Source: Klebsiella pneumoniae (GTDB lineage Bacteria > Myxococcota_A > UBA796 > SXON01). Taken from it: DNA of 64,000 nt. The first letter of the stretch is position 1. Each line of letters begins with the position of its first letter. The position numbers and the translations under genes were made by a program. The notes below the pieces were generated by a model that saw only the letters and a list, made by a program, of their open reading frames with translations, was not told the DNA's origin and did no database searches. This document shows positions 1-8,751 of this stretch, in pieces. The DNA is taken from NCBI GenBank assembly GCA_945862325.1, contig CAMAXZ010000014.1, positions 1 through 64,000 on the forward strand, in the 5' to 3' direction.

Positions 1-149
1 AAGGCGTCGAGATGGTCATGCCGGGTGACCGGGTGGAGATGGAGATCGAGCTGATCACCCCCATCGCCATCGAGAAGACGCTGCGCTTCGCCATCCGCGA
101 GGGCGGTCGTACCGTCGGCGCGGGTGTCGTCGCCGAGATCATCAAGTAG
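1..149 (+). CDS. tuf: Elongation factor Tu, C-terminal fragment (cut by window start)
   Basis: Only the last 48 residues are present, in the frame starting at base 3 and ending with TAG at 147-149. They match domain 3 of EF-Tu, with the closing motif [10 protein letters not shown] before a short Ile-Ile-Lys tail. EF-Tu delivers aminoacyl-tRNA to the ribosome as a GTP complex. The position directly before rpsJ is the usual junction of the str and S10 operons, and the 14-nt spacer suggests continuous transcription into rpsJ. The gene is truncated by the window edge, not broken. Confidence 0.95.
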   Translation, partial: GVEMVMPGDRVEMEIELITPIAIEKTLRFAIREGGRTVGAGVVAEIIK

Positions 150-163
150 TCAGCGAGGGAAAG

Positions 164-478
164 ATGGCCTCCACGAACAAGATCCGCATTCGGCTCAAGG
201 CCTACGATCACAAGCTGCTCGACAAGAGCGCGCGTGAGATCGTGGACACCGCGCGCCGGACTGGCGTTGCAATCCGCGGGCCTTTCCCGCTGCCCACGAC
301 GACGAGCCGCTGGACCGTTCTGCGTGGCCCGCACGTCGACAAGAAGTCCCGCGAGCAGTTCGAACGCCGCACGCATCACCGCCTCCTCGACATCATCGAG
401 CCGACCCAAGCAACGGTCGACGCGCTGATGAAGCTCGACCTGAGCGCGGGCGTGCACGTCGAGATCAAGCTCTCCTGA
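164..478 (+). CDS. rpsJ: 30S ribosomal protein S10
   Basis: This 104-residue protein has the standard S10 length and fold signature: an [10 protein letters not shown] start, a GPxPLPT turn near residue 41 and a THHRLLDI segment near 69. S10 sits in the 30S head and also pairs with NusB in antitermination. The start is set by a GAGGGAAAG Shine-Dalgarno just upstream. The next gene is rplD, not rplC, so one of the most conserved neighbours of rpsJ is missing here. Confidence 0.98.
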   Translation: MASTNKIRIRLKAYDHKLLDKSAREIVDTARRTGVAIRGPFPLPTTTSRWTVLRGPHVDKKSREQFERRTHHRLLDIIEPTQATVDALMKLDLSAGVHVEIKLS

Positions 479-486
479 ATCCCCTG

Positions 487-498
487 CCGGCATGCCGG
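487..498. repeat. 12-bp perfect palindrome at the missing rplC position
   Basis: The 29-nt spacer between rpsJ and rplD holds the palindrome CCGGCATGCCGG. As RNA it could form only a 4-bp stem with a CATG loop, so it is weak as a hairpin. Its right arm overlaps the rplD Shine-Dalgarno (CGGAGA), so it could affect rplD initiation. A role is inferred from position only. Confidence 0.5.
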
Positions 499-507
499 AG
501 ATTTCAA

Positions 508-1131
508 ATGCCTACCGTTGACATGTACAACTCCGCCAACGAGAAGATCGGGACCGTCGACCTCGACGATCGCGTCTTCAAGGCGGAGGTCAAGGAACAC
601 CTCTTCCACATGGTTGTGCGGTGGCAGCTCGCCGCTCGCCGCCAGGGCACGCACGCCGCGAAGCGGCGCGCGCAGGTCGCCGGCGGCGGTCGCAAGCCGT
701 GGAAGCAGAAGGGTACCGGGCGCGCTCGCCAGGGCTCGACGCGCGCGCCTCAGTGGCGCGGCGGCGGCTCGGTGTTCGGCCCGCTCCCCCGTAGCCACAG
801 CTTCTCGCTCCCGAAGAAGGTCCGACGTGCTGCGCTGCGCAGCGCGCTCAGCCGTCGACTGGACGAGTCGGCGCTCGTGGTGCTCGACACGATCAACCTC
901 CCCGCGCCGAAGACGCGCCACTTCGTGGGGATCATGAAGGCGTTCGGATTCGAGAGCCTCCTGCTCGTGGTGCCGTGCATCGACGACCAGGTCGACCTCG
1001 CTTCGCGGAACATCCCGGGCGTGACCGTCCTCCCCGTCGCCGGTTTGAATGTCTACGACATCCTCCGGCACCGCAACATCGCTCTCACGGCTCCTGCGAT
1101 CGCCCCGATCGTCGAGCGCCTGACGAGGTGA
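508..1131 (+). CDS. rplD: 50S ribosomal protein L4
   Basis: The 207-residue protein has the typical L4 layout. A globular N-terminal part is followed near residues 60-90 by the basic extended loop (GGGRKPWKQKGTGRARQGS) that lines the exit tunnel, then GGGSVFGP and the conserved core. In E. coli L4 also represses its own operon by binding the S10 leader; no such leader can be seen because the operon start lies outside the window. It follows rpsJ directly, with no rplC between them. Confidence 0.98.
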   Translation: MPTVDMYNSANEKIGTVDLDDRVFKAEVKEHLFHMVVRWQLAARRQGTHAAKRRAQVAGGGRKPWKQKGTGRARQGSTRAPQWRGGGSVFGPLPRSHSFSLPKKVRRAALRSALSRRLDESALVVLDTINLPAPKTRHFVGIMKAFGFESLLLVVPCIDDQVDLASRNIPGVTVLPVAGLNVYDILRHRNIALTAPAIAPIVERLTR

Positions 1132-1134
1132 GCC

Positions 1135-1422
1135 ATGGCTGAACTCCACGACATCATCCTGCGTCCCCTCGTGACCGAGAAGGCCGCCGCCGGCGAAGCC
1201 ACCCAGAACACGTACGTGTTCGAAGTCGGCGAGACCGCCAACAAGCACGAGATCAAGGACGCGATCGAGCGCTTCTTCAATGTGAAGGTGCAGGACGTCC
1301 GCACGGTGCGCGTGCGCGGCAAGTTCAAGCGCTTCGGCCGCTACTACGGTCGGCGTTCGCACTGGAAGAAGGCGTACGTCCAGCTCGCGACTGGCCACAC
1401 CCTCAACTTCTTCGAGGCGTGA
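1135..1422 (+). CDS. rplW: 50S ribosomal protein L23
   Basis: This 95-residue protein starts with the usual L23 pattern ([12 protein letters not shown]) and has the [13 protein letters not shown] helix and the VRTVRVRGK strand. L23 lies at the tunnel exit, where trigger factor and SRP dock. Only 3 nt separate it from rplD and 1 nt from rplB, so translation of the three genes is probably coupled. Confidence 0.98.
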   Translation: MAELHDIILRPLVTEKAAAGEATQNTYVFEVGETANKHEIKDAIERFFNVKVQDVRTVRVRGKFKRFGRYYGRRSHWKKAYVQLATGHTLNFFEA

Positions 1423-1423
1423 G

Positions 1424-2251
1424 ATGGGTACCAAGCGCTACAGTGCCAACACGCCCGGCCTTCGTTTCCTCGTGACTTCGGACTTTGCCGACGTCACGGC
1501 GACGCGGCCGGAGAAGAGCCTTACCACGCGCATTCAGCGCACCGGCGGGCGAAACAACCTCGGGCGCATGACGTCCCGCCGCATGGGCGGTGGGCACAAG
1601 CGCCGCTACCGCATCATCGACTTCCGCCGCGACAAGCTGGAAGTGCCGGGCCGCGTCGCGACGATCGAGTACGATCCGAACCGTACGGCGCGAATCGCGC
1701 TCGTGCAGTACGGCGATGGCGAGAAGCGCTACATCCTGGCGCCTCTCGGCCTGTCCGTCGGCGACACCGTGGTGGCCAGCGAGTCCGCGGACATCCGTCC
1801 GGGGAACGCCCTCCGATTGAGGGCGATCCCGCTCGGTACGTTCGTCCACAATGTGGAGCTGAAGATCGGGCGCGGAGGGCAGATCTGCCGTTCGGCGGGC
1901 TGCTTCGCGCAGGTCATGGCAAAGGAAGGAAAGTACGTCCTTCTTCGCCTGCCCTCTGGTGAACTCCGCAACGTCCTGGCCGAGTGCCGCGCGACCGTGG
2001 GCCAGGTCGGCAACCTCGAGCACGAGAACGAGCAGCTCGGCAAGGCCGGGCGCGCCCGTTGGCTCGGGTACCGCCCCTACGTGCGCGGTACCGCGATGAA
2101 CCCGATCGATCACCCGCACGGCGGCGGCGAGGGCCGCACCAAGGGTGGCCGCCACCCCGTCACCCCCTGGGGCAAGCCGACGAAGGGGTACAAGACCCGT
2201 TCGCGCAAGAAGCCCTCCAACCGTTTCATCGTCAAGCGGCGCGAGAAGTAA
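1424..2251 (+). CDS. rplB: 50S ribosomal protein L2
   Basis: The 275-residue protein is full length. It shows [18 protein letters not shown] near residue 45, the RNA-binding core, and the conserved C-terminal [13 protein letters not shown] segment with the histidine tied to peptidyl-transferase function. L2 binds 23S rRNA at the subunit interface. The ATG follows the rplW stop by one base, so the Shine-Dalgarno lies inside rplW. Confidence 0.99.
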   Translation: MGTKRYSANTPGLRFLVTSDFADVTATRPEKSLTTRIQRTGGRNNLGRMTSRRMGGGHKRRYRIIDFRRDKLEVPGRVATIEYDPNRTARIALVQYGDGEKRYILAPLGLSVGDTVVASESADIRPGNALRLRAIPLGTFVHNVELKIGRGGQICRSAGCFAQVMAKEGKYVLLRLPSGELRNVLAECRATVGQVGNLEHENEQLGKAGRARWLGYRPYVRGTAMNPIDHPHGGGEGRTKGGRHPVTPWGKPTKGYKTRSRKKPSNRFIVKRREK

Positions 2252-2261
2252 GGGAGCAACC

Positions 2262-2537
2262 ATGGCCCGTTCCGTCAAGAAGGGTCCGTTCGTGGACCAG
2301 TACCTCATCGCCAAGGCCGCGGCCGCGAAGGGCGGTGGCAATCGCGTCATCAAGACGTGGAGCCGCCGGTCGACGATCATCCCGGACTTCATCGGCATCA
2401 CCTTCGCCGTCCACAACGGCAAGAAGTTCGTGCCGCTGTACGTCTCGGAGCACATGGTCGGTCACAAGTTCGGTGAGTTCGCGCTTACCCGGACCTTTTT
2501 CGGGCACGCGGCCGACCGCAAGACCAAGGTGCGCTGA
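2262..2537 (+). CDS. rpsS: 30S ribosomal protein S19
   Basis: The 91-residue product opens with [12 protein letters not shown] and contains [14 protein letters not shown] and [12 protein letters not shown], all diagnostic of S19. The reading frame is open further upstream, but ATG 2262 is preceded by AAGGGAG and gives the normal family length, so the longer version is not used. S19 forms a complex with S13 in the 30S head. Confidence 0.98.
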   Translation: MARSVKKGPFVDQYLIAKAAAAKGGGNRVIKTWSRRSTIIPDFIGITFAVHNGKKFVPLYVSEHMVGHKFGEFALTRTFFGHAADRKTKVR

Positions 2538-2552
2538 GCGCGCGGAGTAGAA

Positions 2553-2900
2553 ATGGATTCCACCGCCACCCTTCGTTTCGCTCGCGTGTCGGCCCAGAAG
2601 GCGCGCCTCGTCGCGGACCTCGTCCGTGGTAAGGACGCCGGCCAGGCGATCGAGCTCCTCACCTTCCTGCCGAAGAAGACTGCTCCGCTGATCCGCGCTC
2701 TCGTCGAGAGCGCGGTGGCGAACGCGGAACACACGGCCGGACGGCAAAATCGTGAGCTCGACATCGACCGACTCTACGTGAAGACCATTCTCGTGGATCA
2801 GGGCCCGATGTTGCGGCGCTTCCGTCCGCGTGCTCAAGGCCGCGCGACGCCCATCCAGAAGAAGACTTCGCACATCACCGTCGTCCTCGGCGAGCGGTAG
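2553..2900 (+). CDS. rplV: 50S ribosomal protein L22
   Basis: The 115-residue protein has the L22 features [18 protein letters not shown] near the N-terminus, then the beta-hairpin that reaches into the exit tunnel and the HITVVL ending. Length is typical. This is a site of macrolide-resistance changes in other bacteria, and nothing unusual is seen in the hairpin. The spacer to rpsC is 9 nt. Confidence 0.98.
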   Translation: MDSTATLRFARVSAQKARLVADLVRGKDAGQAIELLTFLPKKTAPLIRALVESAVANAEHTAGRQNRELDIDRLYVKTILVDQGPMLRRFRPRAQGRATPIQKKTSHITVVLGER

Positions 2901-2909
2901 GAGATCGAC

Positions 2910-3557
2910 ATGGGTCAGAAGGTCAACCCGATCGGGTTCCGCGTCGGTATCACCCGCCCGTGGGAGTCCAAGTGGTACGCCGAGCGCGACTACCAGCGCT
3001 TCCTCCACGAAGACATCAAGATCCGTCGGTTTCTCAAGGAGAAGCTGTACGTGGCCGGGATCAGCAAGATCCGCATCGAGCGTGCCGCGAACAAGGCGAA
3101 GGTGTTCATCCACGCCGCCAAGCCCGGCATGGTCATCGACAAGCGCGCGCGCGGCCTCGATCAGCTGCGGATCGACCTCGAGAAGCTCGTCAAGACCGAG
3201 GTCTTCCTGAACGTGATGGAAGTCCGCAAGGTCGACACCGACGCGCTGCTCGTCGCGGAGAACATCGCGGCGCAGCTCGAGAAGCGCGTCAGCTTCCGGC
3301 GCGCGATGAAGAAGGCGATGCAGCAGTCCCGCAAGGCGGGCGCGAAGGGCATCAAGGTGATGTGCTCGGGCCGCTTGGGCGGTGCCGAGATGCACCGTAC
3401 CGAGTGGTACCGCGAAGGGCGCGTACCGCTTCACACGCTTCGCGCGGACGTGGACTACGGCCTCGCCGAGGCGAAGACGACCTACGGCGTCATCGGAGTC
3501 AAGGTGTGGATCTTCAAGGGTGAGATCATGCCTGGCGACGAGGACCGTTCCCTCTGA
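2910..3557 (+). CDS. rpsC: 30S ribosomal protein S3
   Basis: This 215-residue protein starts [14 protein letters not shown] and carries a KH-type RNA-binding domain around residues 40-110. The C-terminal domain has the [18 protein letters not shown] and TLRADVDYG motifs. S3 lies at the mRNA entry channel. The protein ends soon after the core fold and lacks a long acidic tail. A hairpin lies in the 35-nt spacer before rplP. Confidence 0.98.
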   Translation: MGQKVNPIGFRVGITRPWESKWYAERDYQRFLHEDIKIRRFLKEKLYVAGISKIRIERAANKAKVFIHAAKPGMVIDKRARGLDQLRIDLEKLVKTEVFLNVMEVRKVDTDALLVAENIAAQLEKRVSFRRAMKKAMQQSRKAGAKGIKVMCSGRLGGAEMHRTEWYREGRVPLHTLRADVDYGLAEAKTTYGVIGVKVWIFKGEIMPGDEDRSL

Positions 3558-3563
3558 TTTCGC

Positions 3564-3580
3564 GCCCGCCACCCGCGGGC
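3564..3580 (+). promoter_or_regulatory. Hairpin between rpsC and rplP
   Basis: GCCCGC (3564-3569) and GCGGGC (3575-3580) pair over a 5-nt loop, just upstream of the rplP Shine-Dalgarno TGAGGAAAT. There is no T-run, so it is not a normal terminator. It may affect mRNA stability or rplP translation, but this is inference. Confidence 0.4.
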
Positions 3581-3592
3581 TGAGGAAATGAA

Positions 3593-4012
3593 ATGCTCTC
3601 CCCCAAGCGAGTCAAGTTTCGCAAGGTCCAGAAGGGCCGCTCCAACGGCCAGGCGCACCGTGGCGGTGAAGTCAGCTTCGGCGAGTATGGGCTTCAAGCC
3701 CTGGCGCCGGGCTGGATCACGTCCCGCCAGATCGAGGCGGCTCGTATCGCCCTCTCGCGGCACATCAAGCGCGGCGGCAAGATCTGGATCCGCATCTTCC
3801 CGGACAAGCCGGTGACCAAGAAGGCCGCCGAGACCCGAATGGGTACCGGAAAGGGCAACCCGGAGTTCTGGGTGGCCGTCGTCAAGCCGGGCCGTATGCT
3901 GTACGAGCTCGAGGGGGTCACGGAGGACGTCGCGCGCGAGGCTCTTCGCCTCGCCAGCCACAAGCTCCCCGTGGGCACCCGCATCGTGAAGCGCGAGGAG
4001 GTACTCCGATGA
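3593..4012 (+). CDS. rplP: 50S ribosomal protein L16
   Basis: The 139-residue protein opens [11 protein letters not shown] and contains the conserved [22 protein letters not shown] and [16 protein letters not shown] stretches of L16. These include the Arg near residue 81-85 region hydroxylated by RoxA in some bacteria. L16 organises the A-site region of the 50S subunit. Its stop overlaps the rpmC start (ATGA, 4009-4012), so the pair is translationally coupled. Confidence 0.98.
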   Translation: MLSPKRVKFRKVQKGRSNGQAHRGGEVSFGEYGLQALAPGWITSRQIEAARIALSRHIKRGGKIWIRIFPDKPVTKKAAETRMGTGKGNPEFWVAVVKPGRMLYELEGVTEDVAREALRLASHKLPVGTRIVKREEVLR

Positions 4013-4335
4013 AGGCCAGCGAACTCAACGCGATGACGGACGAGCAGCTCGTCTTCCGTCGCCTCGACCTCGAGCGCGTGCTCTTCGCGGCGACGCTGCG
4101 GCATCGCCTCGGGCAGCTCGAGAACACCAGCGTACTGGGCAAGACCCGCCGCGACATCGCGCGCGTCCTCACCGTGCTCACCGCGCGCGAGCAGGCGGCC
4201 GGCGAGAACCCGGGCGCGATCGTGGCTCGCTACCGCGGAGCGTACGTTCCGAGCGCCCCGGCCGCGAAGTCCAGCGACGACGCCGGTGCTGGTTTTCTCA
4301 AGGGCATCCTTGACGGCCAAGGCGCGACCGAGTAA
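4009..4335 (+). CDS. rpmC: 50S ribosomal protein L29 with a C-terminal extension
   Basis: The first ~65 residues match L29: [14 protein letters not shown], two long helices, and [13 protein letters not shown]29 sits near the tunnel exit beside L23. The protein is 108 residues, about 40 more than the usual 60-70. The extra tail has a Pro/Ala linker ([11 protein letters not shown]) and a short helix-like FLKGILDG near the end. The frame is uninterrupted and the tail keeps ordinary coding character, so it looks real. A 117-nt spacer follows. Confidence 0.95.
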   Translation: MKASELNAMTDEQLVFRRLDLERVLFAATLRHRLGQLENTSVLGKTRRDIARVLTVLTAREQAAGENPGAIVARYRGAYVPSAPAAKSSDDAGAGFLKGILDGQGATE

Positions 4336-4356
4336 AACGCGTCCGTTCCTACTCTT

Positions 4357-4372
4357 GGGGCGCTGTCGCCCC
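4357..4372 (+). promoter_or_regulatory. Hairpin 1 in the rpmC-rpsQ spacer
   Basis: GGGGCG (4357-4362) and CGCCCC (4367-4372) form a perfect 6-bp stem over a CTGT loop, about 20 nt after the rpmC stop. No T-run follows. It may be a processing, stability or attenuation element. Confidence 0.4.
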
Positions 4373-4420
4373 GACCCGCGTGCGTCCACTGACCGTGGAG
4401 ACCTGCGGGCGTCCTCGAAC

Positions 4421-4436
4421 GCCGCCAGATGGCGGC
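4421..4436 (+). promoter_or_regulatory. Hairpin 2 in the rpmC-rpsQ spacer
   Basis: GCCGCC (4421-4426) and GGCGGC (4431-4436) form a perfect 6-bp stem over an AGAT loop. It ends 16 nt before the rpsQ start and just ahead of its AAGGTG ribosome site, so it could tune rpsQ initiation. Confidence 0.4.
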
Positions 4437-4452
4437 TCCTCCAAGGTGTAAG

Positions 4453-4719
4453 ATGTCCGACGAAGTCGTCACCGGTCATCGCCGCGAAGTGCGCGGACGC
4501 GTCGTGTCCAACAAGATGGACAAGACGGTGGTCGTGTCGGTGGAGCGTACCGTAAAGCACGCGAAGTACCGTAAGTACATCACGCGTACGCGCACGTTCC
4601 AGGCCCACGATGAAGGAAATGAGTGCGCCGTGGACGACCTGGTGGTCATCCGCGAGTGCCGCCCCCTCTCTCGCAACAAGCGCTGGATCGTGGTCGAGCG
4701 CGTGCCCGCGCGCGCCTGA
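4453..4719 (+). CDS. rpsQ: 30S ribosomal protein S17
   Basis: The 88-residue protein has the S17 OB-fold signature: [30 protein letters not shown] and the RPLSRNKRW ending. ATG 4453 follows AAGGTG. A further in-frame start 24 nt upstream would lie inside the stem of the preceding hairpin and adds residues outside the family. S17 is a primary 16S rRNA binder. The unusual feature is the long 117-nt spacer in front of it. Confidence 0.96.
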   Translation: MSDEVVTGHRREVRGRVVSNKMDKTVVVSVERTVKHAKYRKYITRTRTFQAHDEGNECAVDDLVVIRECRPLSRNKRWIVVERVPARA

Positions 4720-4740
4720 CCGCAGCCACAGGAGCCTGTC

Positions 4741-5109
4741 ATGATCCAGATGCAGTCCCACCTCGATGTGGCCGACAATTCCGGCGCGCGCCGCGTCCAG
4801 TGCATCAAGGTGCTCGGCGGAAGCAAGCGCAAGTACGCTTCGCTCGGCGACGTGATCGTCGTGAGCGTCAAGGAAGCGATTCCGAACGGCAAGGTGAAGA
4901 AGGGTGACGTGCACCGCGCGGTCATCGTGCGGACCGCGAAGGAGGTCCGTCGTCCCGACGGCTCCTACATCCGCTTCGACACCAACTCTGCCGTGTTGAT
5001 CGACAACAAGGGCGAGCCCGTCGGTACCCGCATCTTCGGTCCGGTCGCTCGCGAGCTGCGCGGCAAGGCGGCGATGAAGATCGTCGCGCTGGCCCCCGAG
5101 GTGCTCTGA
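4741..5109 (+). CDS. rplN: 50S ribosomal protein L14
   Basis: The 122-residue protein has the exact L14 length and the motifs [29 protein letters not shown] and [14 protein letters not shown]14 lies at the subunit interface beside L19. The ACAGGAGCCTGT stretch just upstream holds the Shine-Dalgarno inside a small inverted repeat. The stop overlaps the rplX start by one base (TGATG). Confidence 0.98.
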   Translation: MIQMQSHLDVADNSGARRVQCIKVLGGSKRKYASLGDVIVVSVKEAIPNGKVKKGDVHRAVIVRTAKEVRRPDGSYIRFDTNSAVLIDNKGEPVGTRIFGPVARELRGKAAMKIVALAPEVL

Positions 5110-5426
5110 TGAAGGCCAAGCTCAAAATCCGTCGAGACGACACCGTGATCGTCATCGCGGGCAAGCACAAGGGGCGCGTCGGCAAGGTCGTTCGCGTCAT
5201 GCCCCTCGAAGGTCGTGTCGTGGTCGAGGGCGTCGCGCGCGTCAAGCGGCACGTCAAGGCCCAGGGCGAGCAAGCCGGCAGCCTTATCGAGAAGGAAGCC
5301 CCCATTCACGTCTCCAACGTGGCGCTCTGGAACGCCGAACAGGGCCGGAAGGTCAAGGTCGGGTACCAGATCGCGGATGACGGAACCAAGACCCGGGTCG
5401 ACCGCAAGACCGGCACCCCGGTCTGA
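5109..5426 (+). CDS. rplX: 50S ribosomal protein L24
   Basis: The 105-residue protein carries the KOW motif near residues 8-35 ([18 protein letters not shown]) and the AIPIH-like [10 protein letters not shown] segment of L24, an early assembly protein of the 50S subunit. It starts on the last base of the rplN stop codon, so its translation is coupled to rplN. Confidence 0.98.
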   Translation: MKAKLKIRRDDTVIVIAGKHKGRVGKVVRVMPLEGRVVVEGVARVKRHVKAQGEQAGSLIEKEAPIHVSNVALWNAEQGRKVKVGYQIADDGTKTRVDRKTGTPV

Positions 5427-5438
5427 GCAGGAGCAACG

Positions 5439-5981
5439 ATGGAAGCCCGCCTCCAAGCCATTTACAAGCAGACGGTCGTCCCGGCGCTGCTGACCGAGTT
5501 CAAGTACTCGAACGTCATGCAGGTGCCGCGGCTCCAGAAGATCGTGGTGAACACCTCGATCAAGGAAGCCACCCAGAACGTCAAGATCCTCGAGAACGCC
5601 GCTGAGGAGCTGATGCTCGTCACGGGGCAGAAGGCTCAGATCCGGCGTGCGCGCATGTCGATCGCGAACTTCAAGCTCCGTGAGGGCATGCCGATCGGCG
5701 CCCGCGTGACGCTCCGGGCCCACCGCATGTGGGAGTTCCTGGACCGGTTCATCAACATCTCGCTGCCGCGCGTGCGTGACTTCCGAGGGATCAACCCGAA
5801 GGGATTCGACGGACGCGGAAACTACTCTCTCGGCATCACCGAGCAGATCATCTTCCCGGAAATCAACTACGACCGTGTCAGCAAGGTCACCGGGATGAAC
5901 ATCGCTTTCGTCACCACCGCCACCAACGACGTCGAGGGACGGGCTCTGCTCCGCCATCTCGGCCTGCCGTTCCGGCAGTAA
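5439..5981 (+). CDS. rplE: 50S ribosomal protein L5
   Basis: The 180-residue protein matches L5 over its full length, with [11 protein letters not shown] near residue 28, [21 protein letters not shown] near 65, and [19 protein letters not shown] near 117. L5 contacts 5S rRNA and the P-site tRNA. The gene lies in standard spc order, 12 nt after rplX. Confidence 0.98.
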   Translation: MEARLQAIYKQTVVPALLTEFKYSNVMQVPRLQKIVVNTSIKEATQNVKILENAAEELMLVTGQKAQIRRARMSIANFKLREGMPIGARVTLRAHRMWEFLDRFINISLPRVRDFRGINPKGFDGRGNYSLGITEQIIFPEINYDRVSKVTGMNIAFVTTATNDVEGRALLRHLGLPFRQ

Positions 5982-5990
5982 GGAGGAATC

Positions 5991-6176
5991 GTGGCCAAGA
6001 AGTCTCAAGTCGCGCGCGCCGCCCGGCCGGCGAAGTTCGGTGTCCGCAACTACAACCGGTGCCCGCTTTGTGGTCGGCCCCGCGCGTTTCTCCGTAAGTT
6101 CAACATGTGCCGCATCTGCTTCCGGTCGCTTTCGCTCAAGGGCGAGGTTCCGGGCGTGATGAAGGCGAGCTGGTAG
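5991..6176 (+). CDS. rpsN: 30S ribosomal protein S14, zinc-binding short form
   Basis: The 61-residue protein is the short (type Z) S14, with the zinc knuckle Cys-x2-Cys...Cys-x2-Cys seen as [10 protein letters not shown] and MCRICF. It starts with GTG at 5991 behind a strong AAGGAGGAATC ribosome site. Zinc-dependent S14 in the spc operon is common in many phyla. No zinc-free paralogue is visible in this window. Confidence 0.97.
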   Translation: MAKKSQVARAARPAKFGVRNYNRCPLCGRPRAFLRKFNMCRICFRSLSLKGEVPGVMKASW

Positions 6177-6190
6177 GTCCGGAGTCGCCC

Positions 6191-6589
6191 ATGTCCATGA
6201 CCGATCCCATCGCCGATCTGCTCACCCGGATCCGCAACGCCATCCAGGCGCGCCACGAGACGGTGACCGTTCCGCGGTCCAAGATGAAGCTCGAGCTGAT
6301 CAAGGTCCTCAAGTCCGAGGGCTTCATCGAGGGCTACATCGACCAACCGGACGGCCCGAAAGGCACGATCAAGCTCTTCCTGAAGTACGACGCGTCGAAG
6401 CGCGGCGTGATCCAGGGGCTTCAGCGCATCAGCTCTCCGAGTCGGCGTTTCTACGTTGGCAAGGACGAGATCCCGCGCGTGAGCAACGGGCTTGGCCTCG
6501 CCATTCTTACCACCCCGCAGGGCATTCTCTCCGACCGTGCGGCGCGCAGCGCCGGCGTGGGCGGAGAGGTTCTCTGCTACGTCTGGTGA
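6191..6589 (+). CDS. rpsH: 30S ribosomal protein S8
   Basis: The 132-residue protein starts [17 protein letters not shown] and ends with [11 protein letters not shown], as S8 does. The frame is open upstream, but ATG 6191 gives the correct family start. S8 binds 16S rRNA helix 21 and in E. coli represses the spc operon by binding mRNA near rplE. No obvious S8-site mimic was found by eye. Confidence 0.97.
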   Translation: MSMTDPIADLLTRIRNAIQARHETVTVPRSKMKLELIKVLKSEGFIEGYIDQPDGPKGTIKLFLKYDASKRGVIQGLQRISSPSRRFYVGKDEIPRVSNGLGLAILTTPQGILSDRAARSAGVGGEVLCYVW

Positions 6590-6598
6590 GGAGGAGCC

Positions 6599-7138
6599 AT
6601 GTCTCGTATCGGTAAGCTTCCCATCGCTGTGCCTGCCGGCGTCACCGTCTCGGTGGGCAACGATGAGTTCCGTGTGAAGGGCCCCAAGGGCGAGCTCGCG
6701 CAGCGCGTCGCCCGCGGCGTGCGAATCGTGCAGGAGGGCGCGGTGGTTCGCGTCGATCGCCTGGACGACTCCCGCGAGTTCCGCTCCAATCACGGCCTGA
6801 CCCGCGCCCTGTTGAACAACATGGTCACGGGCGTCACGAAGGGTTTCGAGCGTCGCCTCGACATCCAGGGTGTCGGCTTCAAGGGCGAGGTGAAGGGCAA
6901 GAGCCTGACGCTGTCGCTCGGCTACAGCCACACCATCGAAGTTCCGTTCCCGCCCGGCGTCACCATCGAGGTGGACAAGGGCACCAAGCTCGTCGTGAAG
7001 GGCGCTGACCGGCAGCTCGTGGGTGAGACCGCGGCGAAGCTGATCGCGCTGCGACCCCCGGACTCCTACAAGGGTAAGGGCGTTCGCAACGAGGGGCAGC
7101 ACATCAAGCTCAAGGCCGGCAAGACGGCGAAGAAGTAG
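6599..7138 (+). CDS. rplF: 50S ribosomal protein L6
   Basis: The 179-residue protein has the duplicated L6 fold, with [12 protein letters not shown] at the start and [14 protein letters not shown] then [15 protein letters not shown] in the second half. L6 lies near the sarcin-ricin loop. A GAGGAGCC ribosome site precedes the ATG, and the spacing to rpsH and rplR is 9 nt on both sides. Confidence 0.98.
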   Translation: MSRIGKLPIAVPAGVTVSVGNDEFRVKGPKGELAQRVARGVRIVQEGAVVRVDRLDDSREFRSNHGLTRALLNNMVTGVTKGFERRLDIQGVGFKGEVKGKSLTLSLGYSHTIEVPFPPGVTIEVDKGTKLVVKGADRQLVGETAAKLIALRPPDSYKGKGVRNEGQHIKLKAGKTAKK

Positions 7139-7147
7139 GAGCTCGAC

Positions 7148-7510
7148 ATGCCGATCAACAACGACGCGGCGCGTGAGCGCCGCAAGAAGCGCATTCGCAA
7201 GAAGGTCTTCGGCTTCGCCGAGCGCCCGCGCCTCACCATCTTCCGCACCAACGGTCACATGTACGCACAGGTCGTGGACGACGTGAGCGGACAGACGCTC
7301 GCGGCTGCGTCGACCCTGTCGCCCGAGCTCGAGCCGCACGAAGGTCATCGCGGAAACATCTCCGCGGCGGCCGCCGTGGGGAAGCTCATCGCCGAACGCG
7401 CGCTGGCCGCGAACGTCACGAAGGTGGTGTTCGACCGGAACGGGTTCCTCTACCACGGGCGCGTCAAGGCGCTCGCGGACGCCGCTCGCGAGGCGGGTCT
7501 GGATTTCTAA
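7148..7510 (+). CDS. rplR: 50S ribosomal protein L18
   Basis: The 120-residue protein has an Arg/Lys-rich N-terminus ([14 protein letters not shown]), the [20 protein letters not shown] core and the [26 protein letters not shown] ending typical of L18, the 5S rRNA binder. It sits in normal spc-operon order. Confidence 0.97.
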   Translation: MPINNDAARERRKKRIRKKVFGFAERPRLTIFRTNGHMYAQVVDDVSGQTLAAASTLSPELEPHEGHRGNISAAAAVGKLIAERALAANVTKVVFDRNGFLYHGRVKALADAAREAGLDF

Positions 7511-7520
7511 GGAGTTCCAC

Positions 7521-8090
7521 GTGAACAGCAGGAAGCCGCGCCCTCGCAAGCCAGTCGAGGAGACGCAGTTCATCGAGAAGACGATCCACGTCAACCGTGT
7601 CGCCAAGGTCGTGAAGGGCGGACGCCGCTTCAGCTTCAGCGCGCTGGTGGTCGTGGGTAACGGCCAGGGCCGCATCGGCGTTGGGCACGGCAAGGCGAAC
7701 GAGGTTCCCGAAGCCGTCCGCAAGGCGACCGAGCGGGCGAAGAACGGGATGGTGGAGGTGCCGATCCTCGACGGGACGGTTCCTCACATCGCGACCGGCG
7801 TGTTCGGCGCGGGGCGGGTCCTGCTTCGTCCGGCCAGCCCCGGTACCGGCGTCATCGCGGGCCCGGTCATCCGTGCGCTGCTCGACGCCGCGGGTTTCCA
7901 CAACGTGCTGACCAAGAGCCTCGGCTCGAGCAATCCCCACAACGTCGTTCGCGCGACGATGGAAGCGCTCCTGCAGATGGAGTCCCCCGAGCAGGTCGCG
8001 GCCCGCCGCGGGATTCCGGTCGAGGACGTGTTGGCGAATCACAACGTCGGGAATCGCGTGTGGGGCCGTCAAGGCGCCACCCACGCGTAG
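7521..8090 (+). CDS. rpsE: 30S ribosomal protein S5
   Basis: The 189-residue protein starts at GTG 7521 after AAGGAGTTCC. It carries the double-stranded-RNA-binding-like S5 N-domain ([18 protein letters not shown]) and the C-domain with [16 protein letters not shown] and [15 protein letters not shown]5 helps decoding accuracy at the mRNA entry. It is slightly longer than the E. coli protein at both ends. Confidence 0.97.
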   Translation: MNSRKPRPRKPVEETQFIEKTIHVNRVAKVVKGGRRFSFSALVVVGNGQGRIGVGHGKANEVPEAVRKATERAKNGMVEVPILDGTVPHIATGVFGAGRVLLRPASPGTGVIAGPVIRALLDAAGFHNVLTKSLGSSNPHNVVRATMEALLQMESPEQVAARRGIPVEDVLANHNVGNRVWGRQGATHA

Positions 8091-8098
8091 GAGACCAC

Positions 8099-8290
8099 AT
8101 GACGTCCATCAAGGTCACCCTCGTGCGCAGCTCCATCGGTTGCACCGAGGAGCAGCGGGCGACGCTGCGGGGCTTGGGGCTTCGGCGTATCGGCCGCAGC
8201 CGCGAGCTCGAGAACACTCCGTCCGTGCGCGGCATGATCAAGACCGTCCTCCACCTGGTCAAGGTGGAGGAGAACACCGCGAGCGCCTGA
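8099..8290 (+). CDS. rpmD: 50S ribosomal protein L30
   Basis: The 63-residue protein has the L30 pattern: [12 protein letters not shown], then [21 protein letters not shown] and a final VKVEE strand. ATG 8099 follows GTAGGAGACC. A longer in-frame version beginning inside rpsE is not needed. L30 is non-essential and missing in several phyla, so its presence is mildly informative. Confidence 0.96.
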   Translation: MTSIKVTLVRSSIGCTEEQRATLRGLGLRRIGRSRELENTPSVRGMIKTVLHLVKVEENTASA

Positions 8291-8298
8291 GGTAGAAA

Positions 8299-8751
8299 AT
8301 GGCCAACGAACTTGCGAATCTCCACCCCGTTCCCGGCGCGCAGACCAAGCGTACGCGCGTCGGTCGTGGTCAGGGCTCCGGCCTCGGGAAGACGGCCGGG
8401 CGCGGCACGAAGGGCCAGCAGGCCCGTGCCGGGTCGGGCAAGCGCATGGGCTTCGAGGGCGGTCAGGTGCCCTTGCGCCGCCGCCTGCCGAAGTTCGGCT
8501 TCACCAACATCTTCGCCTCCGATTTCACGGTGGTGAATGTGGGTCAGCTGACCGTGTTCGAGGCGGGTGCCGTCATCGACGCCGAGTCGCTCAAGGCTGC
8601 GGGCGTCATCAGCCGCATCGGCAAGGATGGCGTGAAGCTCCTCGGCGTCGGCGACGTGACCGTGGCGCTCACCGTCCGTGTTGCGAAGGCCTCGGGGTCC
8701 GCGCGGGCGAAGATCGAGGCCGCTGGCGGCACCGCTGAGACGTCTGCTTGA
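8299..8751 (+). CDS. rplO: 50S ribosomal protein L15
   Basis: The 150-residue protein shows the Gly/Arg-rich L15 N-terminus (RTRVGRGQGSGLGKTAGRGTKGQ), then the GFEGGQVPLRRRLPKFGF segment and the globular C-domain. Its stop codon overlaps the secY start (TTGA, 8748-8751). L15 is a late-assembly 50S protein. Confidence 0.97.
   Translation: MANELANLHPVPGAQTKRTRVGRGQGSGLGKTAGRGTKGQQARAGSGKRMGFEGGQVPLRRRLPKFGFTNIFASDFTVVNVGQLTVFEAGAVIDAESLKAAGVISRIGKDGVKLLGVGDVTVALTVRVAKASGSARAKIEAAGGTAETSA

Noticed and set aside
479-507. A decayed or frameshifted rplC between rpsJ and rplD
   Set aside because: Only 29 nt are available and they hold the rplD ribosome site and a palindrome; no L3 residues can be read in any frame.
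2232-3572. Long open frame (446 codons) on the - strand across rplV and rpsC
   Set aside because: It is antisense to clear ribosomal protein genes. Its His/Asp/Leu/Arg-rich product is the usual result of reverse-reading GC-rich codons, and no start signal or family is seen. Similar antisense frames across the cluster were dropped for the same reason.
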